From: Diogma glabrata
Lineage: Eukaryota > Arthropoda > Insecta > Diptera > Cylindrotomidae
Length of the DNA stretch: 64,000 nt
Reading direction: 5' to 3'
Assembly (NCBI GenBank): GCA_963693315.1
Contig: OY856186.1
Coordinates: 234,655,736-234,719,735 of the forward strand
Part shown: positions 25,291-36,902 of the stretch, piece by piece
Layout of the letters: each line of letters begins with the position of its first letter
Numbering within the stretch: the first letter of the stretch is position 1
Notes under the pieces: generated by a model
What the model was told of the DNA's origin: nothing
Databases searched by the model: none
Seen by the model: only the letters and a program-made list of their open reading frames with translations
Position numbers and translations under genes: made by a program

Positions 25291-25639
25291 ATGAAAAGGT
25301 ATTTTATAATTAAAAGCCATATTATTAAAACCAAATTAATTAACCATAATGCTTTAATTACACAATGTGACAAAGGTAGCACTGTAGTTATACTATTTAA
25401 ACAAGAATATGTAGAAAAAACATATGAATTTATAAATAATAGTAATATACAAATTTTACCAAAAGATCCAACTAAATCATATGTAAAAATTATTAATAAT
25501 ATTATAAATTTATCTACAAATTTATTTGATCAACATACTCGAATTAATTTGAAGTTCATGCAAGAGCTCCAGAATTTCAAGGTTTGCCGAAAAATCATAA
25601 GCCAAATGTTCCCATCAGACCTCTTATTAATAGGGCTCC
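25291..25639 (+). pseudogene. Penelope-like retroelement RT fragment
   Basis: The frame contains CDKGSTVVILFKQEYVEKTY and LPKDPTKSYVKIINNI, characteristic of the segment just before the RT core of Penelope-like elements. In another frame from about 25579 the same protein continues as GLPKNHKPNVPIRPLIN, the conserved finger motif. A single frameshift near 25575 therefore separates the parts. The catalytic YxDD region is missing because other repeats begin at 25640. Confidence 0.8.
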
Positions 25640-25760
25640 CAGTCGTCCCGATTTCGACGGGATTGTCCCGCCGTACAAGTTTTGTCCCGACGTCCCGCTT
25701 TAGCATCAAAAAATCCCACCTAACACCAATCTACCAAACTTTATAAAAAAAAATCCTGCG
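25640..25760 (+). mobile_element. Terminus of a further hAT-like element
   Basis: It starts CAGTCGTCCCGATTTCGACG and continues with repeated GTCCCG motifs, a pattern seen at the ends of some hAT elements. It abuts the Penelope frame, which it probably interrupted. The other end is not identified. Confidence 0.45.
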
Positions 25761-25852
25761 GTGTATTTATATATTGCTTGCTGTCTGTCGCGGTTAAATA
25801 ATTTTCTGATGGTTGTGTTGCCGACTAAACGATAAACTACCAAATGCAAATA

Positions 25853-27570
25853 TAAAATATGGAGGGGCTGAAATCTCACAGCTCTGAGATATCAAGACTT
25901 CGGTCTGGGTAAAGGATTTTGATATAGTTTTCGGCAAAAAACTTTCACGAGGATATGGTTTTTAGTTTTGGGCAGCGATGTATATCAAACATAACTCTTT
26001 GTTAAAGTACAAGTATTTTTTATATCTGTTTAAAAATTTATTACAAAACTAACACGAAACATCAATACGTTGCCGGGAAATTATAATCAAAATTCCAAAA
26101 ATATTGTTAAATTAAATAAAATCAAACTTTTTCAAAATTCCAAAAATATTCCAAAATTAGAATAAAATCAAACATTTAAATTTTTTCTAAATTCCAATAA
26201 TATTTCAAAAATTCTTAAAAATTCAAACTTTTTCCAAAATTCTAAAAATATTGCAAAAATTATTACAAAATCAAAAATTGAAACTTTTTTCAAAGTTCCA
26301 AAAATTATAATAATATCAAAAATTAAAAATTTTTTCAAAATTCTAAAAATATTTCAAAAATTCTTACAAAATCAAAAATTAAAACTTTTGCCGAAATTCT
26401 AAAAATATTGCAAAAATTATTACAAAATCAAAAATACAAACTTTTTCAAAATTCCAAAAATATTTCAAAAACTATAAAAATTCAAAAATTTCCATGTCCA
26501 ATTTCATTTTAAATTACATTTACGTCATAACGTCTACATTTTTTTCCCCGAAAAATTGGCTAAAAAATTAAATTTTTGACAAACTTATAATGCCATAATT
26601 CTCTATAATAATAATAAAATATCATGTCATACGAACTATTAATTTTATTTTTTTCTAAAAAAATTGGGTAAAAAATAAATAAAAACCTTTCTTTTGACAC
26701 CTTGACACCATTTTTTGACAAACTTATAATGCCATAATTCTCAATAATAATAATTAAATTTCATTTCAAACAAACACTTTTATTTTTTTTGCAAAAAATT
26801 AGGCAAAAAACTAAATAAAAATCTTTTGACACACTTGACAACATTTTTTTGACAAACTTATAATACCATAATTCTCAATAATAATAATTAAATTTCATTT
26901 CAAACAAATAATTTTATTTTTTCCAAAAAATTGGGTAAAAAAATAAATAAAAATCTTTCTTTTGACACACTTGACAACACTTTTTTTACATACTTATAAT
27001 GCCATAATTCTCAATAATAATAATAAAACTTCATTTCAAATAAACAAAAATTAATTTTATTTTTTTTCCAAAAAATTAGGTAAAAAAATAAATAAAAATC
27101 TTTCTTTTGACACACTTGACAACTTTTTTTTGACAAACTTATAATGTAATAATCTAGTTTTTGATCTCACATACCAATCCCGACCATCAAGATTTCTCCA
27201 AGTTTAATGTTCCTACTCGTAATCACTTAAAATGAACGTTTTTTAAGCCAAAAATATGAAAATTTACTATTTTTGACACACATAATGATTTTTTTGACAC
27301 ACTTCCGGTACAGTTATCGAACACAGCGTCCTTTCGGACCTGTCCCTTGAGTATACGTATTTTTAGAAAAAAAAATTTTTGAAATCCCTCCAGCGGTTTT
27401 CCCTGCAGCGTAGGTAATGACGGCCGGCCGGCAGACAGACATACATTTTTTTTTTTTTTGCTTTTTTAGAATCAGGAGGTCCTAAAACGTCGAGAAATGT
27501 CAAAAAAAGTGGGGGTAAGAATTTCACTTTGAGCTCATGAATGTGGTCTTAGGTCTTTCAGACCGAAGTA
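25853..27570 (+). mobile_element. Composite tandem-repeat element, copy 1 (~1.7 kb)
   Basis: It shares with 50012-52342 and 56221-57700 a fixed order. First is a ~170-bp head starting AATATGGAGGGGCTG. Next is an array of ~65-bp units (CAAAATTCTAAAAATATTGC type), then an array of ~135-bp units (TTATAATGCCATAATTCTC type, about five here). Last is a ~330-bp tail with GGCCG..CAGACAGACATAC, a T run and TTTAGAATCAG. ACTTCGGTCTG (25897) and CAGACCGAAGT (27559) form a subterminal inverted repeat; the head also holds an imperfect palindrome ATCTCACAGCTCTGAGAT. No ORF; non-autonomous, class unknown. Confidence 0.85.
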
Positions 27571-27727
27571 ACTACATTTTTATATGAAACACGCTCAGCG
27601 ACAACGCTATAATTCTGTGAGCAAAGTATGATTTACATATACATATTCTAATTTGACATCCGATGTATTTTGTAGTTGTTGCTTTAATTTTGTTGAGCTT
27701 ATTATTAATTAATTAGTTTTATTGAAA
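27571..27727. other. Short spacer
   Basis: AT-rich, nothing recognised. Confidence 0.4.
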
Positions 27728-28276
27728 CTAGGAGGGCCCGGCGTGCTTCGCTACGCTTATAAATAAAGTTTTTGCGTAGACATTTTGTTGACGTAGAAGC
27801 AATGATTTCAAAAAGTGGTAATGAGAAATGCTAGCATATAATTTTTAATTTTTCTTTTTAAATATATGAATGAAAAATCATCAGAACTCTAGCTGATCAG
27901 TTCGGATATATGACAAATTAGCGATGAAATAAGTTAGAGATCAAATAAGCTTACTTGAAAACTTATTTGATCGCTAATTTTTCATATATCCAAACTGCAG
28001 CCAAATTCTGTAACTGTGAAGCGGTGAAGTGATAAAAATTTCTTCGTTTCTTTTCATTAAAAAACTTATCACTTCACCGCTTCACAATTACAGAATTTGG
28101 CTGCTGATCAGCTAGAGTTCTGATTATTTTTCATTCATATATTTAAAAAGAAAAATTAAAAATTATATGCTAGCATTTCTCATTACCACTTTTTGAAATC
28201 ATTGCTTCTACGTCAACAAAATGTCTACGCAAAAACTTTATTTATAAGCGTAGCGAAGCACACCGGGCCCTCCTAG
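27728..28276. mobile_element. 549-bp palindromic element with Helitron-like ends
   Basis: Arms 27728-27900 and 28104-28276 are near-perfect 173-bp inverted repeats. The middle holds two more hairpins, one around GGATATATG..AAATTAGCGAT and one around TGTGAAGCGGTGAAGTGATAA, so the whole element can fold as a cruciform. Each outer end, read outward, is GCTTCG..GGGCCCTCCTAG followed by T, which fits a Helitron 3' terminus (short hairpin, CTRR, then host T). A truncated Helitron gene lies next to it. The family link is inference. Confidence 0.7.
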
Positions 28277-28335
28277 TTCGAATAAAAAAGCCTTAGGCGC
28301 TTCAAAATGTTTCGTTAGCGTATTAATATATAAGA
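28277..28335 (+). repeat. 59-bp direct repeat, left copy, bordering the Helitron relic
   Basis: Identical to 30552-30610 over 59 bases; includes AAGCCTTAGGCGCTT. It starts directly after the palindromic element and overlaps the last codons of the truncated helicase frame. Confidence 0.95.
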
Positions 28336-30175
28336 AGATATGTGCCATGTACACTGTTTGGAGTTATATTTGGCATTGAGTTCTCTAATAATGGAATTGG
28401 TAATTTGAAAACATTATGCAAAGTTCGCCCCCCAATCAAAAGAGTTGATGCAATACCACTGAAGGCAGTTACAATACACGAAAGATTTAATGAATTAAAT
28501 TTATGAATGTTTGCCGTTTGAACAAAAGTTTTGCCACAACCTGCATGAGCTGTCAAGAAAAAAACATTACTTCCAGTATCATGGAATTGAGCTTCACGCA
28601 AAACAATATCAATCACACTACGTTGCTCATTATTTGCATTTTCATACATTCTATCGAAAACTATAGCTTCTTCTTCAATATCAAAATGACCTACATCGCC
28701 AATCTGTAAGTTATATTGTGGAATCGGAAGACCAAGATCACCACATGAAGCATTATGTGCAAGAAGAATTTCATTAATTTCAATCAAGGATCGATTAATT
28801 GACACATCTTCATCGTAATTTCGTAAAAAGTCTTCAATCATACTATTTCTAAATTCAATCCATAAAACTAAAGCTTTCGGAGGAACATTCAAACCACAGA
28901 TAAATGCAAATAATTGACGTAACTGTTTTGGTGATTGAATTTCTGAAGCTTCAAGTAAACATTCACGCTATTCATTATCATTTGTTGCAATACCTCGAGC
29001 TTCACATGCTGCAACAAAAGTAGGGTACTCAACACCTTCATACATACGTAGATCAGTAAAAGATTTTGGACCACGAACATGCAACAGAAGTAAACGCATA
29101 TGAAAAATTCTATATCTTTTGGAGTAACCATATATAATCGAGCAACAACTTTATCAGCCCCACGTTGTCTTCTTTTCCACGATTTACTTTGGTCATACCA
29201 AACATAATGTAATGGTAATTCTGTATACAAAAACTCATTAGCTAAATTATCAATGGAATTCAAAGGGAAAAATGCTAACAATTTTGTTCTTGATACATTT
29301 GCGACTGCACCAGCCACATTACCATTCCTGATATAAACATTTTGTCTATTAGGCAAATGACAATCAAGTCGAATAATTGTATGAGATTGAAAATGCATTA
29401 GAAATTCAAATATGCGCCAAGCAGTTTCACTCGAACCAACATACTGTCCATTCAAAAAATCTTGAATTTCATTTCCCACAATCGCATCATCATTATTCAC
29501 TGCATTCTCTCCATTCACTCTCAATTCAACATTGGCAGAATCATACCCTTTATATACATACTTGTAAACATATTTCACACTTTTAACAGTCGTACATATT
29601 TCCACGTTAATATGACAATTGAATTTTGCAAGAAGATAAGGATTATATGGAACAACATATCTATTATCAAGAGATGCACCACGTACATCAACACTCATAC
29701 CATTATCACGTCGACGGTACAAAGGATAACCATTCACAGATTCTTTAATATTTTCAGAAAAAGGTTTTGGAAAATTCTTACTACATTTACCATCTCTCAT
29801 ACAAACAGAATTAGGATTTAGAGCACCACATGGTCCATGCATCATATGACGTTTCACATATTCATGTAATTTAGGAAAAAGAATGGGATCAGGGATTTCA
29901 GTACATACAAATTTATTAATCATTTCATTTCCATCAATTCTATCTTCATCTGACAAATTTGACAAAATTCATCATTTTTAAAAATCAGCCTAAAAAGAAG
30001 CCACATCAGTTTGAACAGCATCATTAAAACGACGAATATCACATTCTCTGTTAACTTTTATAACCATTGACACATCAGCAGTAACATTCTCAGGTCTTTC
30101 ACAAAATTGATGCATTGATTTAAAAGAACGAACAAAAGGATTCACACGATCTAACTCAAAACCTATCTCACGCAT
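28323..30175 (-). pseudogene. Helitron Rep/helicase relic, truncated in the helicase
   Basis: Helitron transposase joins an HUH Rep nuclease to a PIF1-type helicase. Reading on the minus strand, 30175-29990 is an N-terminal piece (RECDIRRFNDAVQTD). Block 29965-28889 matches the Helitron-like N-terminal and central regions (HMMHGPCGALNPNSVC, GKCSKNFPKPF, RRRDNG, HVWYDQ-type segment YVWYDQSKSWKRR). Block 28892-28323 starts the PIF1 helicase with Walker A AHAGCGKTF. The protein stops about 45 residues after Walker A at the 59-bp repeat, so most of the helicase is missing. Frame changes occur near 29980, 29100 and 28890. Its 3' portion was lost before or during formation of the flanking repeats. 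Confidence 0.9.
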
Positions 30176-30551
30176 AAGAAAAGCTTCGAAATGAAATTTA
30201 AAAACAAAGAAAAATAATATGTACGTTTATTCACTTCCAAAGAAATAAATAAACTAACTGAGCTGAGAAAAAATAAATATAAAAAAGAAAATAAAGTTTT
30301 AAGTTTCGTTTTTGTTGTTCGTTGTTCGATAGCGAATATATAAAAAAGAAAATATAAAAAAAATAAAATAAATTTTTAAGTTTTAAATTTAATTTCGTTT
30401 TTGTATGTATGTAAACTTATAATGCATATGTATATAAAAAGTGTTTCGTATATAATAACTTTTTTATTTATGATCCGAAAAATCCCAAAAATCTCTAAAA
30501 CCTAAGTTACAGTAATATCAGTTAGCACTGAAAATTTGAAATCAATCAAAA

Positions 30552-30610
30552 TTCGAATAAAAAAGCCTTAGGCGCTTCAAAATGTTTCGTTAGCGTATTA
30601 ATATATAAGA
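30552..30610 (+). repeat. 59-bp direct repeat, right copy
   Basis: Identical to 28277-28335. The two copies frame the 2.2-kb Helitron fragment. They are too long for a target duplication and may be ends of two tandem insertions or products of template switching. Confidence 0.95.
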
Positions 30611-31190
30611 TATTAAAAAAAGAAACATAGTTTCTTTTTTTAATATGCAAAAAGTTTCATAATTTGTTTCATAATTAGTTTCATAATTTGCACCATAATT
30701 TTTTTAATTCAGTTCTTATATTATTCTTGATGGGATATTTTCCATCGGGGTGATGTTATATCACAAATAATTTACTGAATTAATTGTTGATCATGTGTCA
30801 ATAGACACAAGTGAAGACTAGTCATCTTCTTCTCACAGATACAATTTTGTTATTCAATACTAGAATGTCTAGAGTATAACAAAACAGTGATCACCAGAGA
30901 AATTAATTGACTAAACCTGAATTTATTAAATGCATGTTTATGTAAATTTTTTGTTTTTACACTTCGCTAGAGTTGTAACCTAATTTTTAGTTTATATACA
31001 TTAGCGTTGACATTTTTTGGTAGAGTTTATCTAGTCGGCTAGCCCTGATGAGAATGATGAACTTTTTTAAAGTTTAAAAATTTTCTCATTGGTTCGAAAC
31101 TAGATCGCTCTAAAATTGTATGGATTGCAAAAAGTTTCATAATTTGCACCATAATTTTTTAAATTCAGTTCTTATATAGTTAATCTTACA
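30611..31190. repeat. Rearranged copy of the ~420-bp dispersed repeat R2
   Basis: Most of 30790-31180 is the inverted counterpart of 38871-39240. The terminal GATGGG..TTTACTGAA block (30731-30778) is in the orientation opposite to what a simple inversion predicts, and the TTTCATAATTTG..TTCAGTTCTTATA block occurs twice (about 30655-30720 and 31130-31182). It looks like two insertions or an internal inversion. No ORF. Confidence 0.7.
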
Positions 31191-32642
31191 TTTTACTAAA
31201 TGACGATTTTTGTAATACCTATGGGTAAGAAATGGACATCAGAAATTTTTTTACTGCTAACCAAAACCTAGCAAGAAATCAACTGTTGAAGGATTTGGAA
31301 ATTTTAGAAGATGTAGTAGCAGAAAATGATGATAATGAAAATTATCAAGAAGATATTTAGTTGGTGAATGTGGTGCTGTTGGTGTATCCAAATTCGATAT
31401 TGATGAAGAAAGTGCTGCATCTTCAACAGCTGAGAAGCATAAACTATCAAGGCGGCATGTATGGTTTAATAAAAATTGGAGCAAGAACTTTGATTGACTC
31501 TAAACTCCAACATAAAACGCCCTACATAAAATGACATAACTAAAAATGACATAATCATTCTAACAGGCTGATTCTGAGTTAAGAGGTCTTAGCTATGATT
31601 ATTTTTGTTACGACAATTTTTTTAAGAGGAATATCTTAATTGCGATTCTGTGAACGTTGTCATAAAAAACCTCATTATCTACTTAAACTTAATATTTTCT
31701 ATTAGTCTAAGAACGTTTGCATTTAGGTAAAAGTGTATTTTCAATAACAACTGACTTTTTAAAAGTGATTTATTCCATTTGGAAAAAAGGACATTGAATC
31801 TGCAACAAGCTAATGCTATCGAAATGTAGTTTTAAGTTGTCAGTGACCGAAGCTGAATTCACTCAAAAAATTTCATTGAGTCAGGATAATACTCAACAGG
31901 GAGTTCACGGGTTTCGCAACAAGATTTGACCCAATGGTTCTTTCATGCAGCCTCACAGAGAACACGTCGAAGAACATTCTTGTTATTCAGCAACCTACAT
32001 TCTTATTATTCAGTAAAATTTTCGAAAATATCAAAAAGAATGGATTGGCCCAGTTGTAAAGGCGCTAACTGACAAGTTCACCGTCTAACGCTCCTACACA
32101 AGCAATACCTGTTAAGGGATTCTTTATGAGTATAGGAAATAGGTATAGGAAATTTACGTAAGTAACCATATATACGTATAGGAATTTTACGTAAGTTTAA
32201 TCTGCATAATTGTTATATGTGTAACCTCTTCCTTATATGTTCTTTCAACGATCAAGATCGTATTTTATACTATCATGATATTTTCCGATCGATATAGTAG
32301 ATTGATGAAACTTATATATTATAATGAAACAGAAATGTCAAAATAACTGTATTAGTAGTACTAGAGAATTTATGAATGAAAGTTTAAATTTTACTTAAAA
32401 GTGCAATTTTATTTTATATTTAATATTCAAAAATCAATTATAATAAATTTAAAACTTTGTTTCATTGCAGTAAGTATATTTGTACATATTTCTTAATATT
32501 GTAATTTTGCTTCAGTTTATTTATGTATATTTTCTGGTACATAATAAAAAGATGTGATAATAAAAATCTCAGATTCTAAGAAATTTTGTGATATCATAGT
32601 TGTTTTTTAAATTTATAATATTTAATTTTTTTACATCTCCAG
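31191..32642. other. Unassigned stretch with an empty-site repeat
   Basis: No gene supported; a minus-strand frame at 31257-31484 is low-complexity. The block 31561-31625 (CTGATTCTGAGTTAAGAGG...) is a paralogue of the sequence flanking the MITE at 35443-36497 and shows the pre-insertion state. The rest is AT-rich. Confidence 0.45.
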
Positions 32643-32731
32643 GACTGAGAGACTGATTACGCGGTTCATATTGAAGCCCGACACAAAGCGGGGGTATTTA
32701 ATGAACCAAGGGCGTAATCGTCCTTTCAGTC
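32643..32731. repeat. Short hairpin with GC-rich tip
   Basis: Nested arms (GACTGAGAGAC.GATTACGC / GCGTAATCGTC..TTCAGTC) frame GCCCGACACAAAGCGGGG. Homologous to the hairpin at 34203-34298; both are followed or preceded by ACGTTTTACGCACAACTG-like sequence. Confidence 0.7.
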
Positions 32732-33124
32732 TAAGTGTCTGTACAACGTTTTACGCACAACTGGAATTGTAAAATAAATCAGTTTTGAATTTTATAAGCT
32801 CGCTAGACATTTTGAAATTTCGAAGAAAAAATATACTATACATTTTCACTACAAACGTCATACACTAATTCATTTGTATGATCTAATATCATTATTATTT
32901 TATAGCAACCGGTTTTTATTTTACGCACAAACGAATCGTAAAACACATTTTACATCCTAGTTAGTTAGTAGTTATCGTGACTGAAATTTGAAATTAACGC
33001 CCGTAAAATAAAAGCCCGTTGCTATATAAAACATTAGTGTATTTTTCTACTTTGCCGCCCGTAAAATAATCGCCCGGAAAATAATCATAAAATTAGAACA
33101 AACAATAGTTATTTAAGTATTAAA
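32732..33124. other. AT-rich spacer between hairpins
   Basis: Contains short repeats of a CGTAAAATAA..GCCCG type (33000-33080) and a CACATTTTACATCCTAGTTA block shared with 34345-34375 in inverted orientation. No gene. Confidence 0.4.
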
Positions 33125-33222
33125 GGCAGTAAGAGTGCTTTACCGATTGAGGATATATGTTTTGAGATCGAGACGAAGTCGAGATCTCTTATATATCCGA
33201 AATCGGTAAAACTCTTAATGCC
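33125..33222. repeat. Short hairpin with GC-rich tip
   Basis: Extended arms (GGCAGTAAGAGT..TTTACCGATT and complement, then GGATATAT/ATATATCC) close on GATCGAGACGAAGTCGAGATC. Confidence 0.7.
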
Positions 33223-33619
33223 CAAAATGCTTATTACATTTTTTGCACGATCAATAAAAATTCAATTAAAATTATTTAAATAATACAATTCATTCACAAA
33301 ATACAAGTTTTAATGTTTTAAAGAAAATTTCTTAAAATCTCATTTCAAAATAGTAAACTCTGCGTTCTATCATAATTCTATAAGTTTTTTGTTGCAAAAC
33401 TAATTTTTTCTATGCGAAAAGTAAACTCACAATTTTAAAAAAATAACAAATTATAGTTGCTATGATTTTTCATATAATTTTACAAAGTATTTTAAACAAC
33501 GTAACCGGGAAAAAATAGAATATGAATTTTGAATGTTTTGTTGTCGATTTCTAACTTTATAATTTATAGTAAATATCGATTATATATTAGTATCATAGAA
33601 AAAATTGCATTTCCTACGC

Positions 33620-33717
33620 GAGATAAAAACGTTTTTCGTTCGTAAACATGTCTCACTCGACGCTAGCGCGTCTCGTGAACAAATATTTACTCACGAAAAA
33701 AACAATGTTTTCATCTC
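33620..33717. repeat. Short hairpin with GC-rich tip, related to 4550-4681
   Basis: Arms GAGATAAAAACGTTTTTCGT and ACGAAAAAAACAATGTTTTCATCTC frame CACTCGACGCTAGCGCGTCTCGTG. The tip shares CACTCGACGCTA..CGTCT with the copy at 4.6 kb. Confidence 0.65.
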
Positions 33718-34202
33718 TTATAGGAAAATATACTATTTATCGAATATTTTGTAAAAATAAATTGCTTTTAAATCTGTTAATTGCAATATTTTTAAAAGAA
33801 TATTATTTGGAAGTTATTATAAGTTATTAAGATTGCATTATTAAGAAGCTAGTATAAGTTGACCTGCAAATTTATTTGAAAAAAATCGCTTTTATTCATA
33901 CCCTGGCGTCTCTTACCGGAAAGTAATTACTTACCGCCTACATGATCAGTAAGTAATTACTTACCGACCTGTGATTTGTAAACGAAACCTACTATGCTTA
34001 TTTACGAACCAGTAAACATGCAAAATCGCCTGATCGTGCAAAAATAAATCATTGTATGAATTGTTTATAGAGAAAATCATGGCATGTTAATAATTTTCAA
34101 AATGTCTAGCAACTAGCAAGTTTAAAAAATTCAAAAATTGATTTATAGTTTATACTACAATTAAGTTGTGCAGTTGTGCGTAAAACGTTGTACATACACT
34201 CA

Positions 34203-34298
34203 GGCTGAAATGAAGATTACGCCTTTGGTTCAATAAAAGCCCTCGCTTCGCGTCGGGCTTCAATATAAACCGCAGGCGTAATCTTCTACTTTCAGTCC
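34203..34298. repeat. Short hairpin with GC-rich tip, related to 32643-32731
   Basis: Arms GGCTGAAATGAAGATTACGCC and its near-complement frame GCCCTCGCTTCGCGTCGGGC. The stem differs in detail from the 32.6-kb copy but keeps the same order of paired blocks. Confidence 0.7.
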
Positions 34299-34464
34299 TC
34301 GATATATAAATAACTACTACATGCGTTCAGTACAATTTGTAACCACGATAACTAGGATGTAAAATGTGTTTTACAATTCATTTGTGCATAAAAAAAATTG
34401 ACGATTATTTGTGTGTACATATGTTTATGAATGCAGAAACGATTTGAACGGTGAAACTTTGGCG

Positions 34465-34962
34465 GTGATCTTATATCCACACAACTTACACAAATTGCTG
34501 TTTTTATATTAATTGCGGCAAGTGTTGCGTACACAAATGCTGTTCTTAATATCACAATTTGTGTAATTTGTGCAACACAAATTACACAAAAATATTTCTT
34601 GTGGCAGAAAAAAAATTATTTGTGCAGGTTTGTTTTGACGTTTGTTATGTCAAAATAAATAAGTTATTTAGGTTATGTAAACAAAAACAAATTAAAATTG
34701 CTGCTAAATATTGATAATTTATTTATAATTTAGAATTAATATAATTTTTTAACAATTTCGATATATTTTGTGTAAGTTAGTTTGAAATTAGGTTAAATTT
34801 ATTCAATTTTTGTATATGTACAATGTGTCAAATTCAATTTGAAGTTTGCTTGCACAAATGCTGTTTTTATAACCCTTCCACAAATTGCACAAATTTTAAA
34901 ATTGACAGACACAAATTGTGTTTTGCCTTGCACAAATTTAAGTTGTGTGGATATAAGATCAC
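34465..34962. mobile_element. 498-bp TIR element (GTGATCTTATATCCACACAA ends)
   Basis: The outer 23 bp are perfect inverted repeats. Inside are many dispersed CACAAATT/AATTTGTG units in both orientations. No ORF. The target duplication is not clear. Confidence 0.75.
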
Positions 34963-35004
34963 AAGGTTTTTTTAGTTTTGGCATAATACATAATAATTTT
35001 TGAA

Positions 35005-35257
35005 TGACGCACTCAAAAAAATAAAAGTCACTTTTACAAAATTTTTATAAATAACAACACACAAAATTTTTTGATAAAACTACAATTTTTTTCCTTCCAA
35101 CCGAAAAATAATTTGTAAATCAAATAAATTTTTTGTTTTTTCAAATAATTTTTTTTGTTATCTATAATATTTTTGGTAAACTTACAAAAAAATTTGTGTG
35201 TTGTATATTTATAAAAAATTTGTAAAATTTACTTAGTTTTTTTTTTGAGTGCGTGCT
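35005..35257. mobile_element. ~250-bp MITE/foldback (GCACTCAAAAAAA ends)
   Basis: The arms pair over ~55 bp, including CAACACACAAA. AT-rich and non-coding. No target duplication identified. Confidence 0.6.
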
Positions 35258-35439
35258 CTATTCACTATTTTCAACAAATCTGAGACACCCTAAAACTACT
35301 GTGAGATTTTAGCATGAAAATTGATTGAATAAGAAAAATAGAGTGTATAGGGTGAATAAACGACGATTTTTTTAAACGAGTGACGGGAATCTCAATTTCA
35401 ATTTTCGTTTGTTACAGGATGATTCTGAGTTAAAAGTTC

Positions 35440-36500
35440 TTAAGCCGGGCATTCACATACAACGGAAACAGAAACGGAAACCGAATTTCGGCAAGATTAC
35501 TTTATCTTAGGCCCCGGCCAATTTTTTTTTATTTTTTTTAAGGGCACTTTTATAAGCATATTACAAAAAAAATTTTTTGAAAATCAGTCCCGGGGACCAA
35601 GATATAGGCCTTTGAAAAAAAAAAATATCGTATAAAAGTACCCTTTTTTTACCGAATTTTGCAATCCAAATGACGTTTAATGTTATTTTTGATATATAAT
35701 TTTAAAGAATCAACATGAATAACTTAAAAAAAAATAATTATAACCTTAGGGGCCCACGTTATGACCATTTGAGGCAAGAATACTTCAACTTAGGCGCGAG
35801 TGGATTTTTTTTTATTATTTTTATCGTAAATTAAAAAAAATTTTGTAAAAGGGACAGTTTTGATCGTTTATCTTCTAAGTACATAGGAAATGAAGCAAAA
35901 ATAAGTAAAAAAAAAATTTTTTTGTCAAAACCAGTGCAATTTTGTATGGATTTTGCTTTTTTCAAAGGCCTGTCTGTATCTTGGACCCCGGGGCTCCGAT
36001 ACAACTCGTTTTGGTTTTATTCGCTTCAGTGAGTGATTCTCTATCAAATAAAAAAATTTTTGGGGCCTAAGAAAAAGTAATATCCCCCGAATTTCATACA
36101 AATTTGACAGCAACGGAAACAGAAACCGAATTTAGAAACAGAAACAGAAACGTAAAATTCGTCTGTTTTCTCTGAAACGGAAACAATTAAAATTGAATTG
36201 TTTCAGTACCGAAACTGTCACATGAAACTGTCACATAATATTAATTATTATTTTGAATTGTGATAACAAAAGCTTTGAATTTTGAATTTAATAAATAGGT
36301 TTAATAAATAAAAATTATTTGTTTTGTTATTCTTCAATTTTATTATTCATAATGGATAACAAATTCACAAACTCAAACAAAATTTGGTTTCCGTTTCTGT
36401 TTTATTATTCACCACCGTCAACCAAATTAGAAACAGAAACGGAAAATTTTCAGTTTCAGTTTCGGTTTCTGTTTCCGTTGTATGTGAATGCCCGGCTTCA
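35440..36500. mobile_element. 1.06-kb MITE with TTA-type target duplication and empty paralogous site
   Basis: The element 35443-36497 has ends AGCCGGGCATTCACATACAA / complement, followed inward by GGAAACAGAAAC-type repeats. Flanks are TTA (35440-35442) and TCA (36498-36500). Joining the flanks reproduces the uninterrupted paralogue at 31561-31625, so the boundaries are secure. An inner foldback (about 35498-36090) pairs ATTACTTT.TCTTAGGCCCC and CCCGGGG-CCAAGATA..GGCCTTTGAAAAA blocks, suggesting a second nested element. PIF/Harbinger-like by target size. Confidence 0.85.
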
Positions 36501-36902
36501 GGTAAAATTATTTTTGTTAAGACCGTTTAACACATTGATTGAACAATAAAACTGTGTGACGCCATTACTAATGTGAAATTCTTTTCACCTTTTTAAACCA
36601 ATTTTGAAATTTTATGTTGAAAAGAATTAAAAACAAAAAATTATGTGATATATACATATATATATGTTTGTATTAGTAATATCGTAATAGCGGTTGTTAC
36701 TTTAGATTTAAAAAATTTCATTTGATAGCATCTTTTGTAATTGCGTATTGAAATATTATATTTATAAAAGATTTAAATAATTTATAAATTGATTAATTAA
36801 AATTTTAAAACAAAAATATTTATCATTATATGTAACATAAGGATTCACAACGGTGATGATTGTATAACATTTTATTAAGGATTCAGACAAATATAGTTAA
36901 AA
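36501..36902. other. Upstream region of the membrane protein gene
   Basis: The first ~30 bp continue the host repeat of the MITE. The rest is AT-rich, with a TATATACATATATATATG run near 36649. No convincing promoter element is identified. Confidence 0.35.

Noticed and set aside
26090..26500. CRISPR-like regular repeats
   Set aside because: These are adjacent degenerate ~65-bp minisatellite units without unique spacers or cas genes, in a eukaryotic context.
31090..31099. GGTTCGAAAC resembling a pol III B box in repeat R2
   Set aside because: In the clean copy it would lie hundreds of bases from the element's end in the needed orientation, with no A box at tRNA spacing, so a SINE call is not supported.
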